DNA of 64,000 nt from Streptomyces sp. Ru73 (GCF_002920575.1 NZ_PQSQ01000011.1:62001-126000); one strand, 5' to 3'. Numbered from the stretch's first letter, positions 42,990 through 51,644 are shown. Made by a program: numbers and translations. Notes: a model not told the origin generated them from the sequence alone.

Positions 42990-44408
42990 CTAGTCGGCCA
43001 CGGACAGCCATGTCTCCGGCAGCGCCGCCGCCACGTCGCACGCGGTCAGTGGCGTGCCCGTGGACGCTGCCTGGCGGGCCGCCAGGCCATGCAGGTACGC
43101 GCCCGCCGACGCCGCGTCCAGTGGCGTCAGGCCGGTGGCCAGCAGCGAACCGGTCAGCCCCGAGAGCACATCGCCGCTGCCCGCCGTGGCCAGCCAGCCG
43201 GTACCGGTCGGATTGACCCGTACGGCCCCGCCCTCGGGGGCGGCGATCAGTGTCGAGGAGCCCTTGAGCAGCACCGTCGCGCCGTACCGGGAGGCCAGCT
43301 CCCGTACCGCGTGCAGCCGCGCCGACTCCACCTCCTCGCGAGCCGCGCCCAGCAGCGCGGCCGCCTCGCCCGCGTGCGGCGTGAGCAGCGTCGGCGCCGG
43401 GCGGGCCCGCAGCCGCGCCGGGTCCAGGCCGTGCAGTCCGTCGGCGTCCACCAGCACCGGCACGTCGGAGCCGAGGACGTCCGCCATGGCCTCCTCGTTG
43501 TCGCCCAGCCCCGGGCCGATCACCCACGCCTGCACCCGCCCCGCCTTGGCCGGCGGCCCCGCGTGCACCAGTGTCTCCGGGTGCGCCGCGATCACCGCGT
43601 CCGCGCCCGGGCCCACGTACCGCACCGCGCCCGCGCCGCCGCGCAGCGCGCCCGACACCGCCAGCACCGCGGCGCCCGGATAGCGCGCCGAGCCCGCCAC
43701 GACGCCGACCACCCCGCGCCGGTACTTGTCGCTGTCCGCCGCCGGCACCGGCAGCAGCGCCGCCACGTCCGCGTGCTGCAGCGCCTCGACGTCCGGCTCC
43801 GGCAGCTCCAGCCCGATGTCCACCAGCCGCAGCGCGCCCACGTACTCGCGCGCCGGGTCGATCAGCAGCCCCGGCTTGTACGCGCCGAACGTCACCGTCG
43901 CGTCCGCCCGCACGGCCGTCCCGTCGACCTCTCCGGTGTCGGCGTTCACGCCGCTCGGCAGGTCCACCGCCAGGACGGTACGGGCGCGTGCCGCCTCGGC
44001 CAGCTCCGCCGCCTCCGGGCGCAGCCCGCCCTTGCCGCCGATGCCCACGATGCCGTCCACGACCAGGTCGGCGCGGGCGATGTCGGCCAGGGGATCGGAC
44101 GACACCCGGCCGCCCGCCGCCCGGAGGGCCGCCAGGCCGCCCCCGTGCGCCCGCTCCGGCGACAGCAGTACGGCGCGTACTCCGGCGCCCCGGCGGGCCA
44201 GCCGGGCGCCCGCGTACAGCGCGTCACCGCCGTTGTCGCCGCTGCCCACCAGCACCACCACCCGGGACCCGTACACCCGCCCCAGGAGGTCCGCGCAGGC
44301 CACCGCCAGGCCCGCCGCAGCCCGCTGCATCAGGGCCCCGGCCGGCAGCCGCGCCATCAGGTCCCGCTCCGCCGACCGCACCTTCTCCACGCTGTAAGCA
44401 GTCCTCAT
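42990..44408 (-). CDS. nnr: Bifunctional NAD(P)H-hydrate epimerase / ADP-dependent dehydratase
   Basis: 472 residues from the ATG at 44408 (MRTAYSVEKVRSAERDLMAR). Repairs hydrated NADH/NADPH. N-terminal epimerase half has VVVLVGSGDNGGDALYAGARL and VDGIVGIGGKGGL; C-terminal kinase-fold dehydratase half has LLTPHAGEAAALLG and the nucleotide motif TAGSGDVLSGLTGSLLATG. The two activities are fused, as in E. coli and streptomycetes. Monocistronic, divergent from the L,D-transpeptidase. Confidence 0.94.
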   Translation of the reverse strand: MRTAYSVEKVRSAERDLMARLPAGALMQRAAAGLAVACADLLGRVYGSRVVVLVGSGDNGGDALYAGARLARRGAGVRAVLLSPERAHGGGLAALRAAGGRVSSDPLADIARADLVVDGIVGIGGKGGLRPEAAELAEAARARTVLAVDLPSGVNADTGEVDGTAVRADATVTFGAYKPGLLIDPAREYVGALRLVDIGLELPEPDVEALQHADVAALLPVPAADSDKYRRGVVGVVAGSARYPGAAVLAVSGALRGGAGAVRYVGPGADAVIAAHPETLVHAGPPAKAGRVQAWVIGPGLGDNEEAMADVLGSDVPVLVDADGLHGLDPARLRARPAPTLLTPHAGEAAALLGAAREEVESARLHAVRELASRYGATVLLKGSSTLIAAPEGGAVRVNPTGTGWLATAGSGDVLSGLTGSLLATGLTPLDAASAGAYLHGLAARQAASTGTPLTACDVAAALPETWLSVAD

Positions 44409-44554
44409 GCCCCCAGTCTCACCCGCCGGGCCCCGGAGCCGCCCGGCGCCGCCGCGCACGGCGGGAGCCTCCGCCCGGCCGAAATTCCCGCCCGCCAGGG
44501 CGAACCTGTCCCGCTTTCCGGGGCGTACGGCCCCGGCCACGGCACACCTCCCTC

Positions 44555-45598
44555 ATGAACCGTTACTTCTCCACCCTGCTGGCCACGGCCACGGGCACCG
44601 CCACCCTGATGGGCCTCGCGGTCGCGCCCGGGGCCGCCGCCGGCGAACCCGGGCCACAGAAGCCGCACGTCTACACCGTGGCCGAGCTCGTCCCCGGCGT
44701 CCCCAACGACGCACAGCCCAAGGACACGCCGGACCAGACGTACGAGTCCAAGCCGACGGCCGCCGGGAAGAAGCCCGTCAAGAAACCCGGCCGGCACCCG
44801 GCCAAGCCCGGCAAGCAGAACGGCAGGCCCACGGCCGGCAAGCCCGGCAAGCCTGCGGCCGGCAGGCCCGGCAAGCCTGCGGCCGCCGAGCCCGGCGGTT
44901 CCCGCGCCGAGAACGCCCCGGTCGTGGAGTACGTACCGCGTACCGAGGTCGCCCGGAAGAACGCCCAGGGCAAGCCCGCGGCGCCGGAGTGCACCACCGC
45001 CACCGGCCCCTACCAGAAGCAGGTGGAGCGGTACCTGAAGCGGCCGGTCGACGGCAAGCAGTCGCCCGAGGACTGCAAGGCCATCAGCGCCCTGCAGAAG
45101 AGGGAGAACATCAGCCCGGCCAACGGCTTCGCCGGCCCGGCCACCTGGGGCACCATCCGCCTCCTGGAAGCCAAGGCCAACCCCAACAAGGCCAAGCGCT
45201 GCCCGGTGCCCCGGATGCGCAAGAAGGGCGAGCACTGGGCGCCCCGCGTCGCCTGCGTCGACCTGCCGCGCCAGATCATGTGGGTGCAGAACCACGACAA
45301 GGTCATCTTCGGCCCCGTGGCGATCCGCAGCGGCCGCGCCGGCTACCCGACCCGCCCCGGCACGCACAAGGTCTACCTGCGCAACCGCCACCACTACTCG
45401 ACGATCTACCACTCGCCGATGCCGTACTCGCAGTTCTTCGACGGCGGCCAGGCGTTCCACGGCATCTCCGGCAACATCTACAGCCCGCCCGGCTCGTACG
45501 GCTGCGTGAACATGCGGATGCCGCACGCGGCCAAGCTGTGGAACCTCCTGCGCAACGGCGACAGCGTCTTCGTGTGGGGCCGCAAACCGGCCCAGTGA
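44555..45598 (+). CDS. Secreted L,D-transpeptidase (YkuD) with Lys/Pro/Gly linker
   Basis: 347 residues from the ATG at 44555. Signal peptide (MNRYFSTLLATATGTATLMG to AAAG), then a basic repetitive linker (~70-115) built from AGKPGKPAA / AGRPGKPAA units, a small peptidoglycan-binding-like helical domain (~150-205, YQKQVERYLKRPVDG to FAGPATWGTIRLLEA), and a YkuD catalytic domain with HGISGNIYSPPGSYGCVNM: catalytic His and Cys are present. Exported to the wall, where it should form 3-3 cross-links or attach proteins. Another YkuD-like protein lies at 50216. Confidence 0.88.
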   Translation: MNRYFSTLLATATGTATLMGLAVAPGAAAGEPGPQKPHVYTVAELVPGVPNDAQPKDTPDQTYESKPTAAGKKPVKKPGRHPAKPGKQNGRPTAGKPGKPAAGRPGKPAAAEPGGSRAENAPVVEYVPRTEVARKNAQGKPAAPECTTATGPYQKQVERYLKRPVDGKQSPEDCKAISALQKRENISPANGFAGPATWGTIRLLEAKANPNKAKRCPVPRMRKKGEHWAPRVACVDLPRQIMWVQNHDKVIFGPVAIRSGRAGYPTRPGTHKVYLRNRHHYSTIYHSPMPYSQFFDGGQAFHGISGNIYSPPGSYGCVNMRMPHAAKLWNLLRNGDSVFVWGRKPAQ

Positions 45599-45671
45599 CC
45601 TGCCGTCAGGCGCCCGTGCGGGGCCCGTCACGGCGGCCGGACGGGCCACGCGCACCGCACCTGAGACACTG

Positions 45672-46856
45672 ATGACGATGAACGAGAGAGCATTGCGCGC
45701 CCGCGCCACCATCGACCTCGACGCACTGAGGTCGAACGTGCGTGCCCTGAAGGCGCACGCTCCGGGCGCCCGCCTGATGGCCGTGGTCAAGTCCGACGCC
45801 TACGGACACGGCGCCGTCCAGTGCGCCGCCGCGGCGCGCGAGGCCGGCGCCGAATGGCTGGGCACGGCACTCCCCGAGGAGGCCTTCGCACTGCGCGAGG
45901 CGGGCGACACCGGCCGCCTCATGGCCTGGCTGTGGACGCCCGGCGGCCCCTGGCGCAAGGCCGTCTCGCTCGACATCGACGTCTCGGTCAGCGGCCTCTG
46001 GGCGCTGCACGAGGTCAGCCACGCGGCGCACGCCGCCGGCCGCCCCGCACGCGTCCAGCTCAAGATCGACACCGGCCTCGGCCGCAACGGCTGCCAGCCC
46101 GCCGAATGGGCGGAGCTGACCGCCGCTGCCCGCGCCGCCGAGACCGAGGGCCTGATACAGGTCACCGGCGTCTGGTCGCACTTCGCCTGCGCCGACGAGC
46201 CAGGCCACCCCTCCATCGCCGCCCAGATCGCCGTCTTCCGCGACGCGCTGGCCACCGCCGAGGCCGCCGGCCTGCGGCCCGAGGTCCGGCACATCTGCAA
46301 CACCCCGGGCCTGCTCACCCTCCCCGAGGCCCACTTCGACCTGGTACGCGCCGGCATCGGCATCTACGGCGTCTCGCCGAGCCCCGAGATCGGCACGCCC
46401 GCCGACCTCGGGCTGCGCCCGGTCATGACGCTCTCCGCCTCCCTCGCCTCGGTCAAGCACGTGCCCGGCGGCCACGGCGTCTCGTACGGCCACCACTACA
46501 CGACCCCCGGGGACACCACCCTCGCGCTCGTCCCGCTCGGCTACGCCGACGGCATCCCGCGGCATGCCTCGGGCACCGGCCCGGTACTGATCGCCGGCAA
46601 GCGGCGGACGATCGCCGGGCGGGTCGCCATGGACCAGTTCGTCGTCGACCTCGGCGGGGAATCCGCCTCCGTGGGGGACGAGGCGGTGCTCTTCGGCCCC
46701 GGCGACCGCGGCGAGCCGACCGCCGAGGACTGGGCGCAGGCCACCGGAACCATCGGCTACGAGATCGTCACAAGGATCGGAAGCCGGGTACCACGCGTCT
46801 ATGTCTCCGAGCACGGCAATGTCCCGGAGCGCGACGGAACGGGGGAAGGGACATGA
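45672..46856 (+). CDS. alr: Alanine racemase
   Basis: 394 residues, PLP enzyme giving D-Ala for peptidoglycan. PLP lysine lies in MAVVKSDAYGHGAV; the second catalytic residue (Tyr) is in HGVSYGHHY, and GIGIYGVSP is conserved. A second ATG six bases downstream (MNERALRARATIDLD) is possible. Its stop overlaps the following hydrolase by 4 nt. Confidence 0.96.
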   Translation: MTMNERALRARATIDLDALRSNVRALKAHAPGARLMAVVKSDAYGHGAVQCAAAAREAGAEWLGTALPEEAFALREAGDTGRLMAWLWTPGGPWRKAVSLDIDVSVSGLWALHEVSHAAHAAGRPARVQLKIDTGLGRNGCQPAEWAELTAAARAAETEGLIQVTGVWSHFACADEPGHPSIAAQIAVFRDALATAEAAGLRPEVRHICNTPGLLTLPEAHFDLVRAGIGIYGVSPSPEIGTPADLGLRPVMTLSASLASVKHVPGGHGVSYGHHYTTPGDTTLALVPLGYADGIPRHASGTGPVLIAGKRRTIAGRVAMDQFVVDLGGESASVGDEAVLFGPGDRGEPTAEDWAQATGTIGYEIVTRIGSRVPRVYVSEHGNVPERDGTGEGT

Positions 46857-48103
46857 GTGAGGTCACACACGGCGTGCCGGACGTGGCGGGCGCGGCCGGA
46901 GCGGCCGCCGGGGCCGCTGAGACGGTCGGCAGCTGGGCCCGCGCCGGCCGGCACGCGAGCGTCGCCGGCGCCGCGATCGGCGTGGTCGCCGCGGGTGCCG
47001 CCGCCGGAGTGGCGCTGGAGCGGCTGACGGTCGGCCGCGGCATGCGCCGCAGGGCGCGGATGGCGCTGGACGCGGCGGGCCCGTACGGCACGCTGCGCGG
47101 CACACCGGGCACGGCGTACGCCGACGACGGCACCGAGCTGTACTACGAGATCGACGAACCGCAGGAGCGGCCCGGCGGCGAGGCACAGAAGCCCCGCCGC
47201 CCGCGCCTTCCGGGGGCCCTGGGGCGACGCTCCGCGGCCCCCACGGTCGTCTTCTGCCACGGTTACTGCCTCAACCAGGACGCCTGGCACTTCCAGCGGG
47301 CCGCGCTGCGCGGCAGCGTCCGCACGGTCCACTGGGACCAGCGCAGCCACGGCCGCTCGGCCCGCGGCCACGCGCAGATCGACGGCAGCGACCCGGTCAC
47401 CATCGACATGCTGGGCCGGGACCTGAAGGCGGTACTGGACGCGGCGGTCCCCGAGGGGCCGATCGTGCTGGTGGGGCACTCCATGGGCGGCATGACGGTG
47501 ATGGCCCTCGCCGACCAGTTCCCGGACTTCGTCGCCGAGCGCGTGGTGGGCGTCGGCCTGATCGGCACGTCGGCCGGGCGGCTGAGCGAGGTCGCCTTCG
47601 GGCTGCCGTCGCTGGGCGTGAAGGCCTTCCACCGCTTCGCACCCGGGGTCCTCAAGGCGCTGGGCGCGCAGAGCGAGCTGGTCGAGAAGGGCCGGCGGGC
47701 GACCGCCGACCTCTTCGCCGGCCTGGTCAAGCGGTACTCCTTCGGCGAGCCGAAGGACGTCGACCCGGGTGTCGCGCGGTTCGCCGAACGCCTCATCGAG
47801 TCGACGCCCATCGACGTCGTCGCGGAGTTCTTCCCGGCCTTCGCCGTCCACGACAAGACGGCAGCGCTGGCCGCGTACGACGGCGTACCGGCCCTGGTCC
47901 TGGCCGGCGACCGCGACCTGATCACCCCGCCGGACCACAGCCGCACGATCGGCGAACTGCTCCCGGCCGCCGAACTGGTCTGCGTCCCGGACGGCGGCCA
48001 CCTGGTCATGCTGGAACACCCCGACCTGGTCAACGACCGCCTGACGTCACTGGTCGAACGCGCGGCAACGGAATCCCGCTCCTGGCGCCCGGCACGGGCT
48101 TAA
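46853..48103 (+). CDS. Alpha/beta hydrolase coupled to alr
   Basis: 416 residues, ATGA overlap with alr. Residues ~1-75 are Ala/Gly-rich with a weak hydrophobic stretch (ASVAGAAIGVVAAGAAAGVAL), possibly a membrane anchor; the hydrolase core follows with oxyanion region FCHGYCLNQDAWHFQ, nucleophile VGHSMGGMTVMAL, acid in LAGDRDLITPPDH and His in GGHLVMLEHP. Triad complete. Conserved with alr and tsaE in actinobacteria, but substrate unknown; a lipid or wall-related ester is possible. Confidence 0.85.
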   Translation: MSEVTHGVPDVAGAAGAAAGAAETVGSWARAGRHASVAGAAIGVVAAGAAAGVALERLTVGRGMRRRARMALDAAGPYGTLRGTPGTAYADDGTELYYEIDEPQERPGGEAQKPRRPRLPGALGRRSAAPTVVFCHGYCLNQDAWHFQRAALRGSVRTVHWDQRSHGRSARGHAQIDGSDPVTIDMLGRDLKAVLDAAVPEGPIVLVGHSMGGMTVMALADQFPDFVAERVVGVGLIGTSAGRLSEVAFGLPSLGVKAFHRFAPGVLKALGAQSELVEKGRRATADLFAGLVKRYSFGEPKDVDPGVARFAERLIESTPIDVVAEFFPAFAVHDKTAALAAYDGVPALVLAGDRDLITPPDHSRTIGELLPAAELVCVPDGGHLVMLEHPDLVNDRLTSLVERAATESRSWRPARA

Positions 48104-48149
48104 GGGGCAGACGGGGGCCGAGGGGCCGGCCGGGCTCCGAGCGTGAGGG

Positions 48150-48440
48150 CGGGCCGCCGAGGCGGGCTGCGAATACGGGGCGGGCCGCCGACGCGGGCTT
48201 GTGGTGCGCGCGGGGGCGGCCGAAGGCGCACGGCGCGGGCTGCGGCGCGTGCCGGGGGCTTCGTCGCGTGCGCGGGGCCTTCGACGAGACCTCGGGGGCT
48301 CCGGCGGTGTGCCCGAGGGCTCCGGCCGTTGGCCCGAGGGCTTCGGCCGTGTACCCGGCCCGGGGGCTTCCGCCGCGTGCGGGGCCGGGGCTTCGGGCGC
48401 GTGCCGGGGGGAGGCTTCGGCCGCGTCGGGGGCGGCCTTC
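48150..48440. repeat. GC-rich degenerate repeat tract
   Basis: The 502-base gap between the hydrolase and tsaE has no convincing gene. It holds a 19-nt direct repeat (48150-48168 and 48181-48199, 18/19 identical, starting CGGGCCGCCGA) and then about nine imperfect copies of a unit close to GGGGGCTTCGGCCGCGTG, spaced 20-26 nt, between 48250 and 48440. Frames through it give low-complexity peptides on both strands. Confidence 0.6.
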
Positions 48441-48605
48441 GGGGAGGCGGGGTGCGCGGCGCCTACTGGTGCAGCTCCGCATCCCCCCACCTCGGGGGTT
48501 ACCCAGGGGTGGGCGGCCGTGCACGCGGGGCGGGGCCGGTCACACGAAAGGGGGGCGCTGCCGCCGTGGCGCACGCCGGGTGCCCGGCCTCGTACCATCG
48601 GCGGC

Positions 48606-49121
48606 ATGAGCACCACCGACGCCATCACGCAGGTAACCGTCAAGTCTCCGGACCGGATGCAGGAGTTGGGCCGCAGGCTCGCCGGCCTGCTGCGCCCGGG
48701 CGATCTGGTGCTGCTGAGCGGGGAGCTCGGCGCGGGCAAGACGACGCTGACCCGCGGCCTGGGCGAGGGCCTGGGCGTACGCGGCGCCGTCACCTCGCCG
48801 ACCTTCGTCATCGCCCGGGTCCATCCCTCGCTGCACTCGGGCCCGCCCCTGGTGCACGTCGACGCCTACCGGCTCGGCGGCGGCCTGGAGGAGATGGAGG
48901 ACCTGGACCTGGACGTCTCGCTGCCGGAGTCCGTGATCGTCGTGGAGTGGGGCGAGGGCAAGGTCGAGGAGCTGTCCGAGGACCGGCTGCACGTCACGAT
49001 CGCCCGCGCGGTGGGCGCGGACGCCGCGGCGGACGACGAGGACGACGTACGCGAGGTGACGGTCACGGGCGTCGGCGAGCGCTGGGCGGGCTGCGACCTG
49101 AGCACGCTGCAGGAGCCCTGA
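48606..49121 (+). CDS. tsaE: tRNA t6A synthesis ATPase TsaE
   Basis: 171 residues. ATPase of the threonylcarbamoyl-adenosine complex with TsaB and TsaD. Walker A is SGELGAGKTTLTRGL, followed by SPTFVIARVH and VHVDAYRLGG; Walker-B-like VIVVEWGEG. The C terminus has an Asp/Glu run (AADDEDDVRE). tsaB and tsaD lie 1.8-3.1 kb downstream. Confidence 0.94.
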   Translation: MSTTDAITQVTVKSPDRMQELGRRLAGLLRPGDLVLLSGELGAGKTTLTRGLGEGLGVRGAVTSPTFVIARVHPSLHSGPPLVHVDAYRLGGGLEEMEDLDLDVSLPESVIVVEWGEGKVEELSEDRLHVTIARAVGADAAADDEDDVREVTVTGVGERWAGCDLSTLQEP

Positions 49122-49357
49122 GGGCAGGAGCTCTGAGGAACGCCTGGCGGGGCCGCGAGGACCTTCGAGGGACCGCGCGGCACGGCGGAGCGGGCCGCGG
49201 GGCACTCCGAGGCGTCCGGCAGGGCCCGCGCAAAGGAGGCCGCCGCGCCTTCCGGGGGACAGGGCTTCCCGTTCGGCCGCCCTCCGTAGTTTCCGACAAG
49301 CCGTCGGCAAGATGTTGCGCCGGCGGTGCCGGGCGTGGTCACATGGAGGGAGAGAGC

Positions 49358-49373
49358 CGGTTAGGTCTACCTA
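49358..49373. promoter_or_regulatory. GTTAGGT-CT-ACCTAAC palindrome
   Basis: Perfect 7-2-7 inverted repeat in an AT-rich island, 38 nt upstream of the 86-residue gene. It resembles the half-sites of the DmdR/IdeR iron box (TTAGGT...ACCTAA), but the spacing is 2 and not the usual 7, so the cognate regulator is uncertain. Confidence 0.45.
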
Positions 49374-49411
49374 ACTATGCCCGCTCGCCCCAGGATCCCC
49401 GGGAGGCATCC

Positions 49412-49672
49412 ATGTCGGCCCACCAGTCCCTCGCCGCGGCGGCCCGTCGCGACGACAGCGAACCGTCTCCGTTCCGGCGCGAGGACGGCCCCCGGCCGAC
49501 GATGAACGAGCTCCTGGCGTCCTGTGCGGCGGCCAGCGCGGTCTCCACGCCCCCGGAAGCCCCGTCCGACGAGGCGCCGGCCGGTACCGAGACCGAGGAC
49601 CGCACCGAGCGCGGCCAGGAGAGCGCTCGCCCGAGCCCCCACCTGCCGGCCGGCGGCCGCGACGCGGCGTAG
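49412..49672 (+). CDS. Small hypothetical protein, probably disordered
   Basis: 86 residues from the ATG at 49412, behind a good GGGAGG. Sequence MSAHQSLAAAARRDDSEPSP, then PRPTMNELLASCAAASAVST, then Pro/Glu/Ala-rich to GGRDAA; no membrane segment, one Cys, likely mostly disordered with one short helix. No family recognised. The strong ribosome site and upstream palindrome argue that it is real. Gap of 289 bases from tsaE. Confidence 0.55.
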   Translation: MSAHQSLAAAARRDDSEPSPFRREDGPRPTMNELLASCAAASAVSTPPEAPSDEAPAGTETEDRTERGQESARPSPHLPAGGRDAA

Positions 49673-50215
49673 GGGCGGACGCCTCGGCGCGCGCCCTGCC
49701 TCGCTGTCCCGCACTGCCTCGCTGTCCCGCGGGGTCTGCGGAGGAACGTCCAGCCCGGCACCCGGGGTGCTTGTCCCGATGGGGCCGTCCACCTGAGGCC
49801 CGGGAGCCTTGTACTCCGTACGGGTGATTCTTCAGCTCGCACCCCGGCCCTGCGCCGTACGGGTGCACCGCCTCACTCCGACCGCCCCCGCCGCCCCGGC
49901 ATGCCCGCCCGCTCCCCTTGGGTAACCCCCGGGTGGGGGCCCCTGGGGCTGCGCTACGTGGCGCGAGACCCGGCCAAAGACGGTCACCCCCGACAGGTCC
50001 CGATCGGTCTCGATCGGCCCCGATCGGTAAACGGGTCGCGATGCCGGCCTTCGCCCACCGCGTCCGGCCGCGCCGCCACGCGCCTCTCACCCGCGCCGCC
50101 ACGGCTCTCGGGCCCGTCGCGTCCGGCCGCGCCGCCACGCACCTCTCACGCCGCGCCGCCACGCCTCTCAGGCCCGCCGGCGTCCGGCCGCGCCGCCCTG
50201 AGGCGCCGCAAGCCC
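49673..50215. other. 543-base non-coding region with two repeat tracts
   Basis: Between the small orphan gene and the YkuD-like gene. Contains a tandem 17-nt repeat (CTGCCTCGCTGTCCCGC at 49695-49711 and 49713-49729) and a ~60-bp tandem repeat: units begin at 50060 and 50119, with a partial third at 50180, each starting GCGTCCGGCCGCGCCGCC. Frames across it are low complexity. No gene supported. Confidence 0.55.
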
Positions 50216-50800
50216 CTACGAAACGACGACCACCTTCGTGCCGATCGTGGCGAACTTCCACATCGCCTCGCCGTCGGCGCGCTTCTCGCGGACGCCGCCC
50301 GTCTTCTTCTGGCCTGCGGACGGCTGCGGCATCGAGCCGTCGACCGCGGCGCTGAAGCCGACCACCACGTTGTCGACCGTCGCGAACCGCACGACGTTCT
50401 CGATCGGAATCCCGTCGGAACCGGTCACGCTCGCCGAGCGCGTGGTCACCGAGTACGCGCCCGGCGCCGGGTTGACCGTGCTCGGGACGACCTCGTACGT
50501 GCGCAGGACCTGCTCCTTCGGGCCGATCAGCCACACCCGCCGGGCGTCCAGCGCGTACACCACGCGCTTGCCCGAGCCGGAGTGCGCCGGCACCGCGGTC
50601 TCCCGCTTCTCCTTCTCCGCCGCCGACTCCTCCGGCTTCCGGTGCTCAGCGGGCGTGGGCGACGCCGAGGCGCCGTTGGCCGCGCGGACCGGGCGCAGGG
50701 GGTCGGAGGCGTCGGCCGAGGCCTCGAAGGCCAGGAAGCCGACCGCGGCCAGTGCCACCACGGTGAGAGCCGTCACGATCGAGCTGCTCTTAGCGGCCAC
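50216..50800 (-). CDS. Membrane-anchored YkuD-like protein lacking the catalytic Cys
   Basis: 194 residues from the GTG at 50800 (MAAKSSSIVTALTVVALAAV), ribosome site GGAAAGGTGG. One N-terminal hydrophobic segment (signal anchor), a Pro/Glu/Lys linker, then a YkuD-like fold: VVYALDARRVWLIGPKEQVL, TYEVVPSTVNPAPGAYSV, and a C-terminal ADGEAMWKFATIGTKVVVV. The place of the catalytic S-x-G-C-V-R is occupied by KKTGGVR and no His-Gly motif is seen, so it is probably non-catalytic. Divergent from tsaB. Confidence 0.7.
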   Translation of the reverse strand: MAAKSSSIVTALTVVALAAVGFLAFEASADASDPLRPVRAANGASASPTPAEHRKPEESAAEKEKRETAVPAHSGSGKRVVYALDARRVWLIGPKEQVLRTYEVVPSTVNPAPGAYSVTTRSASVTGSDGIPIENVVRFATVDNVVVGFSAAVDGSMPQPSAGQKKTGGVREKRADGEAMWKFATIGTKVVVVS

Positions 50801-50954
50801 CGCCGTGCCACCTTTCCGTACGGGTCCGTACGCGTCCGAAGTCGAAAGTGTCGAAAGTCCGGCACGCGGCGTGCCGGGGAGATCCCAGCACGCAGCGTAC
50901 CGGCGAGCGCAGCACCCGGCAGGGCGGCGTCCGCCGCGCCGTAGTCTTGAGGAC

Positions 50955-51644
50955 GTGCTGCTGCTTGCCCTTGACACCGCAACCCCCGCCGTTTCCGCCG
51001 CGCTGCTCAGCTGCGAGCCCGCTCCGGACGGCGCCGCCGCCGCTCCCCGCGTGCTCGCCGAGGCGCGCGAGGTGGACGCCCGCCGCCACGGCGAACTGCT
51101 GCTGCCCGCCGTCGACCGGGTGCTCGGCGAGGCCGGCGTGAAGCTCGACGCGGTCACCGACATCGTCGTGGGCGTCGGCCCGGGCCCGTACACCGGGCTG
51201 CGCGTCGGCCTGGTCACCGCCGCCACCTTCGGCGCCGCGCTGGACGTGCCCGTGCACGGCCTCTGCTCGCTGGACGGCATCGCGTACGCCTCCGGGATCG
51301 AGGAGCCGTTCGTGGTGGCGACGGACGCGCGCCGCAAGGAGGTCTACTGGGCCCGCTACGACGACTTCCGCACCCGTGCCACCGAGCCCGCCGTCGACCG
51401 CCCGGCCGACATCGCCGAGCAGGTCGCCGGGGTGCCGGCGGTCGGCGCGGGCGCGGTGCTGTACGACGGCACCTTCGACGGCCTGCGCGCCGACGGGCCC
51501 GAGCACCAGTCGGCCGCGGCACTCGGCGCGCTCGCGGCCGAGAAGCTGGCCCGCGGCGAGGAGCTGCTGCCGCCGCGGCCGCTGTACCTGCGCCGCCCCG
51601 ACGCCCAGGTGCCCGCGAACTACAAGGTGGTCACGCCCAAGTGA
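50955..51644 (+). CDS. tsaB: tRNA t6A synthesis protein TsaB
   Basis: 229 residues, GTG start at 50955 (MLLLALDTATPAVSAALL). Inactive ASKHA-fold partner that dimerises with TsaD. Family motifs: ITDIVVGVGPGPYTGLRVGL (key GPGSYTGLR-like GPGPYTGLR) and LDGIAYA. GTGA overlap with rimI. Confidence 0.93.
   Translation: MLLLALDTATPAVSAALLSCEPAPDGAAAAPRVLAEAREVDARRHGELLLPAVDRVLGEAGVKLDAVTDIVVGVGPGPYTGLRVGLVTAATFGAALDVPVHGLCSLDGIAYASGIEEPFVVATDARRKEVYWARYDDFRTRATEPAVDRPADIAEQVAGVPAVGAGAVLYDGTFDGLRADGPEHQSAAALGALAAEKLARGEELLPPRPLYLRRPDAQVPANYKVVTPK

Noticed and set aside
48250..48440. CRISPR-like repeat array
   Set aside because: Units are degenerate, contiguous and unequal, with no spacers and no cas genes.
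49358..49373. Standard DmdR/IdeR iron box
   Set aside because: Half-sites fit but total length is 16 and not 19 bp; kept only as an unassigned palindrome.
48143..49672. 509-codon + frame spanning the repeat tract, tsaE and the small orphan
   Set aside because: Runs out of frame through tsaE; only its last 86 codons have a ribosome site and are kept.
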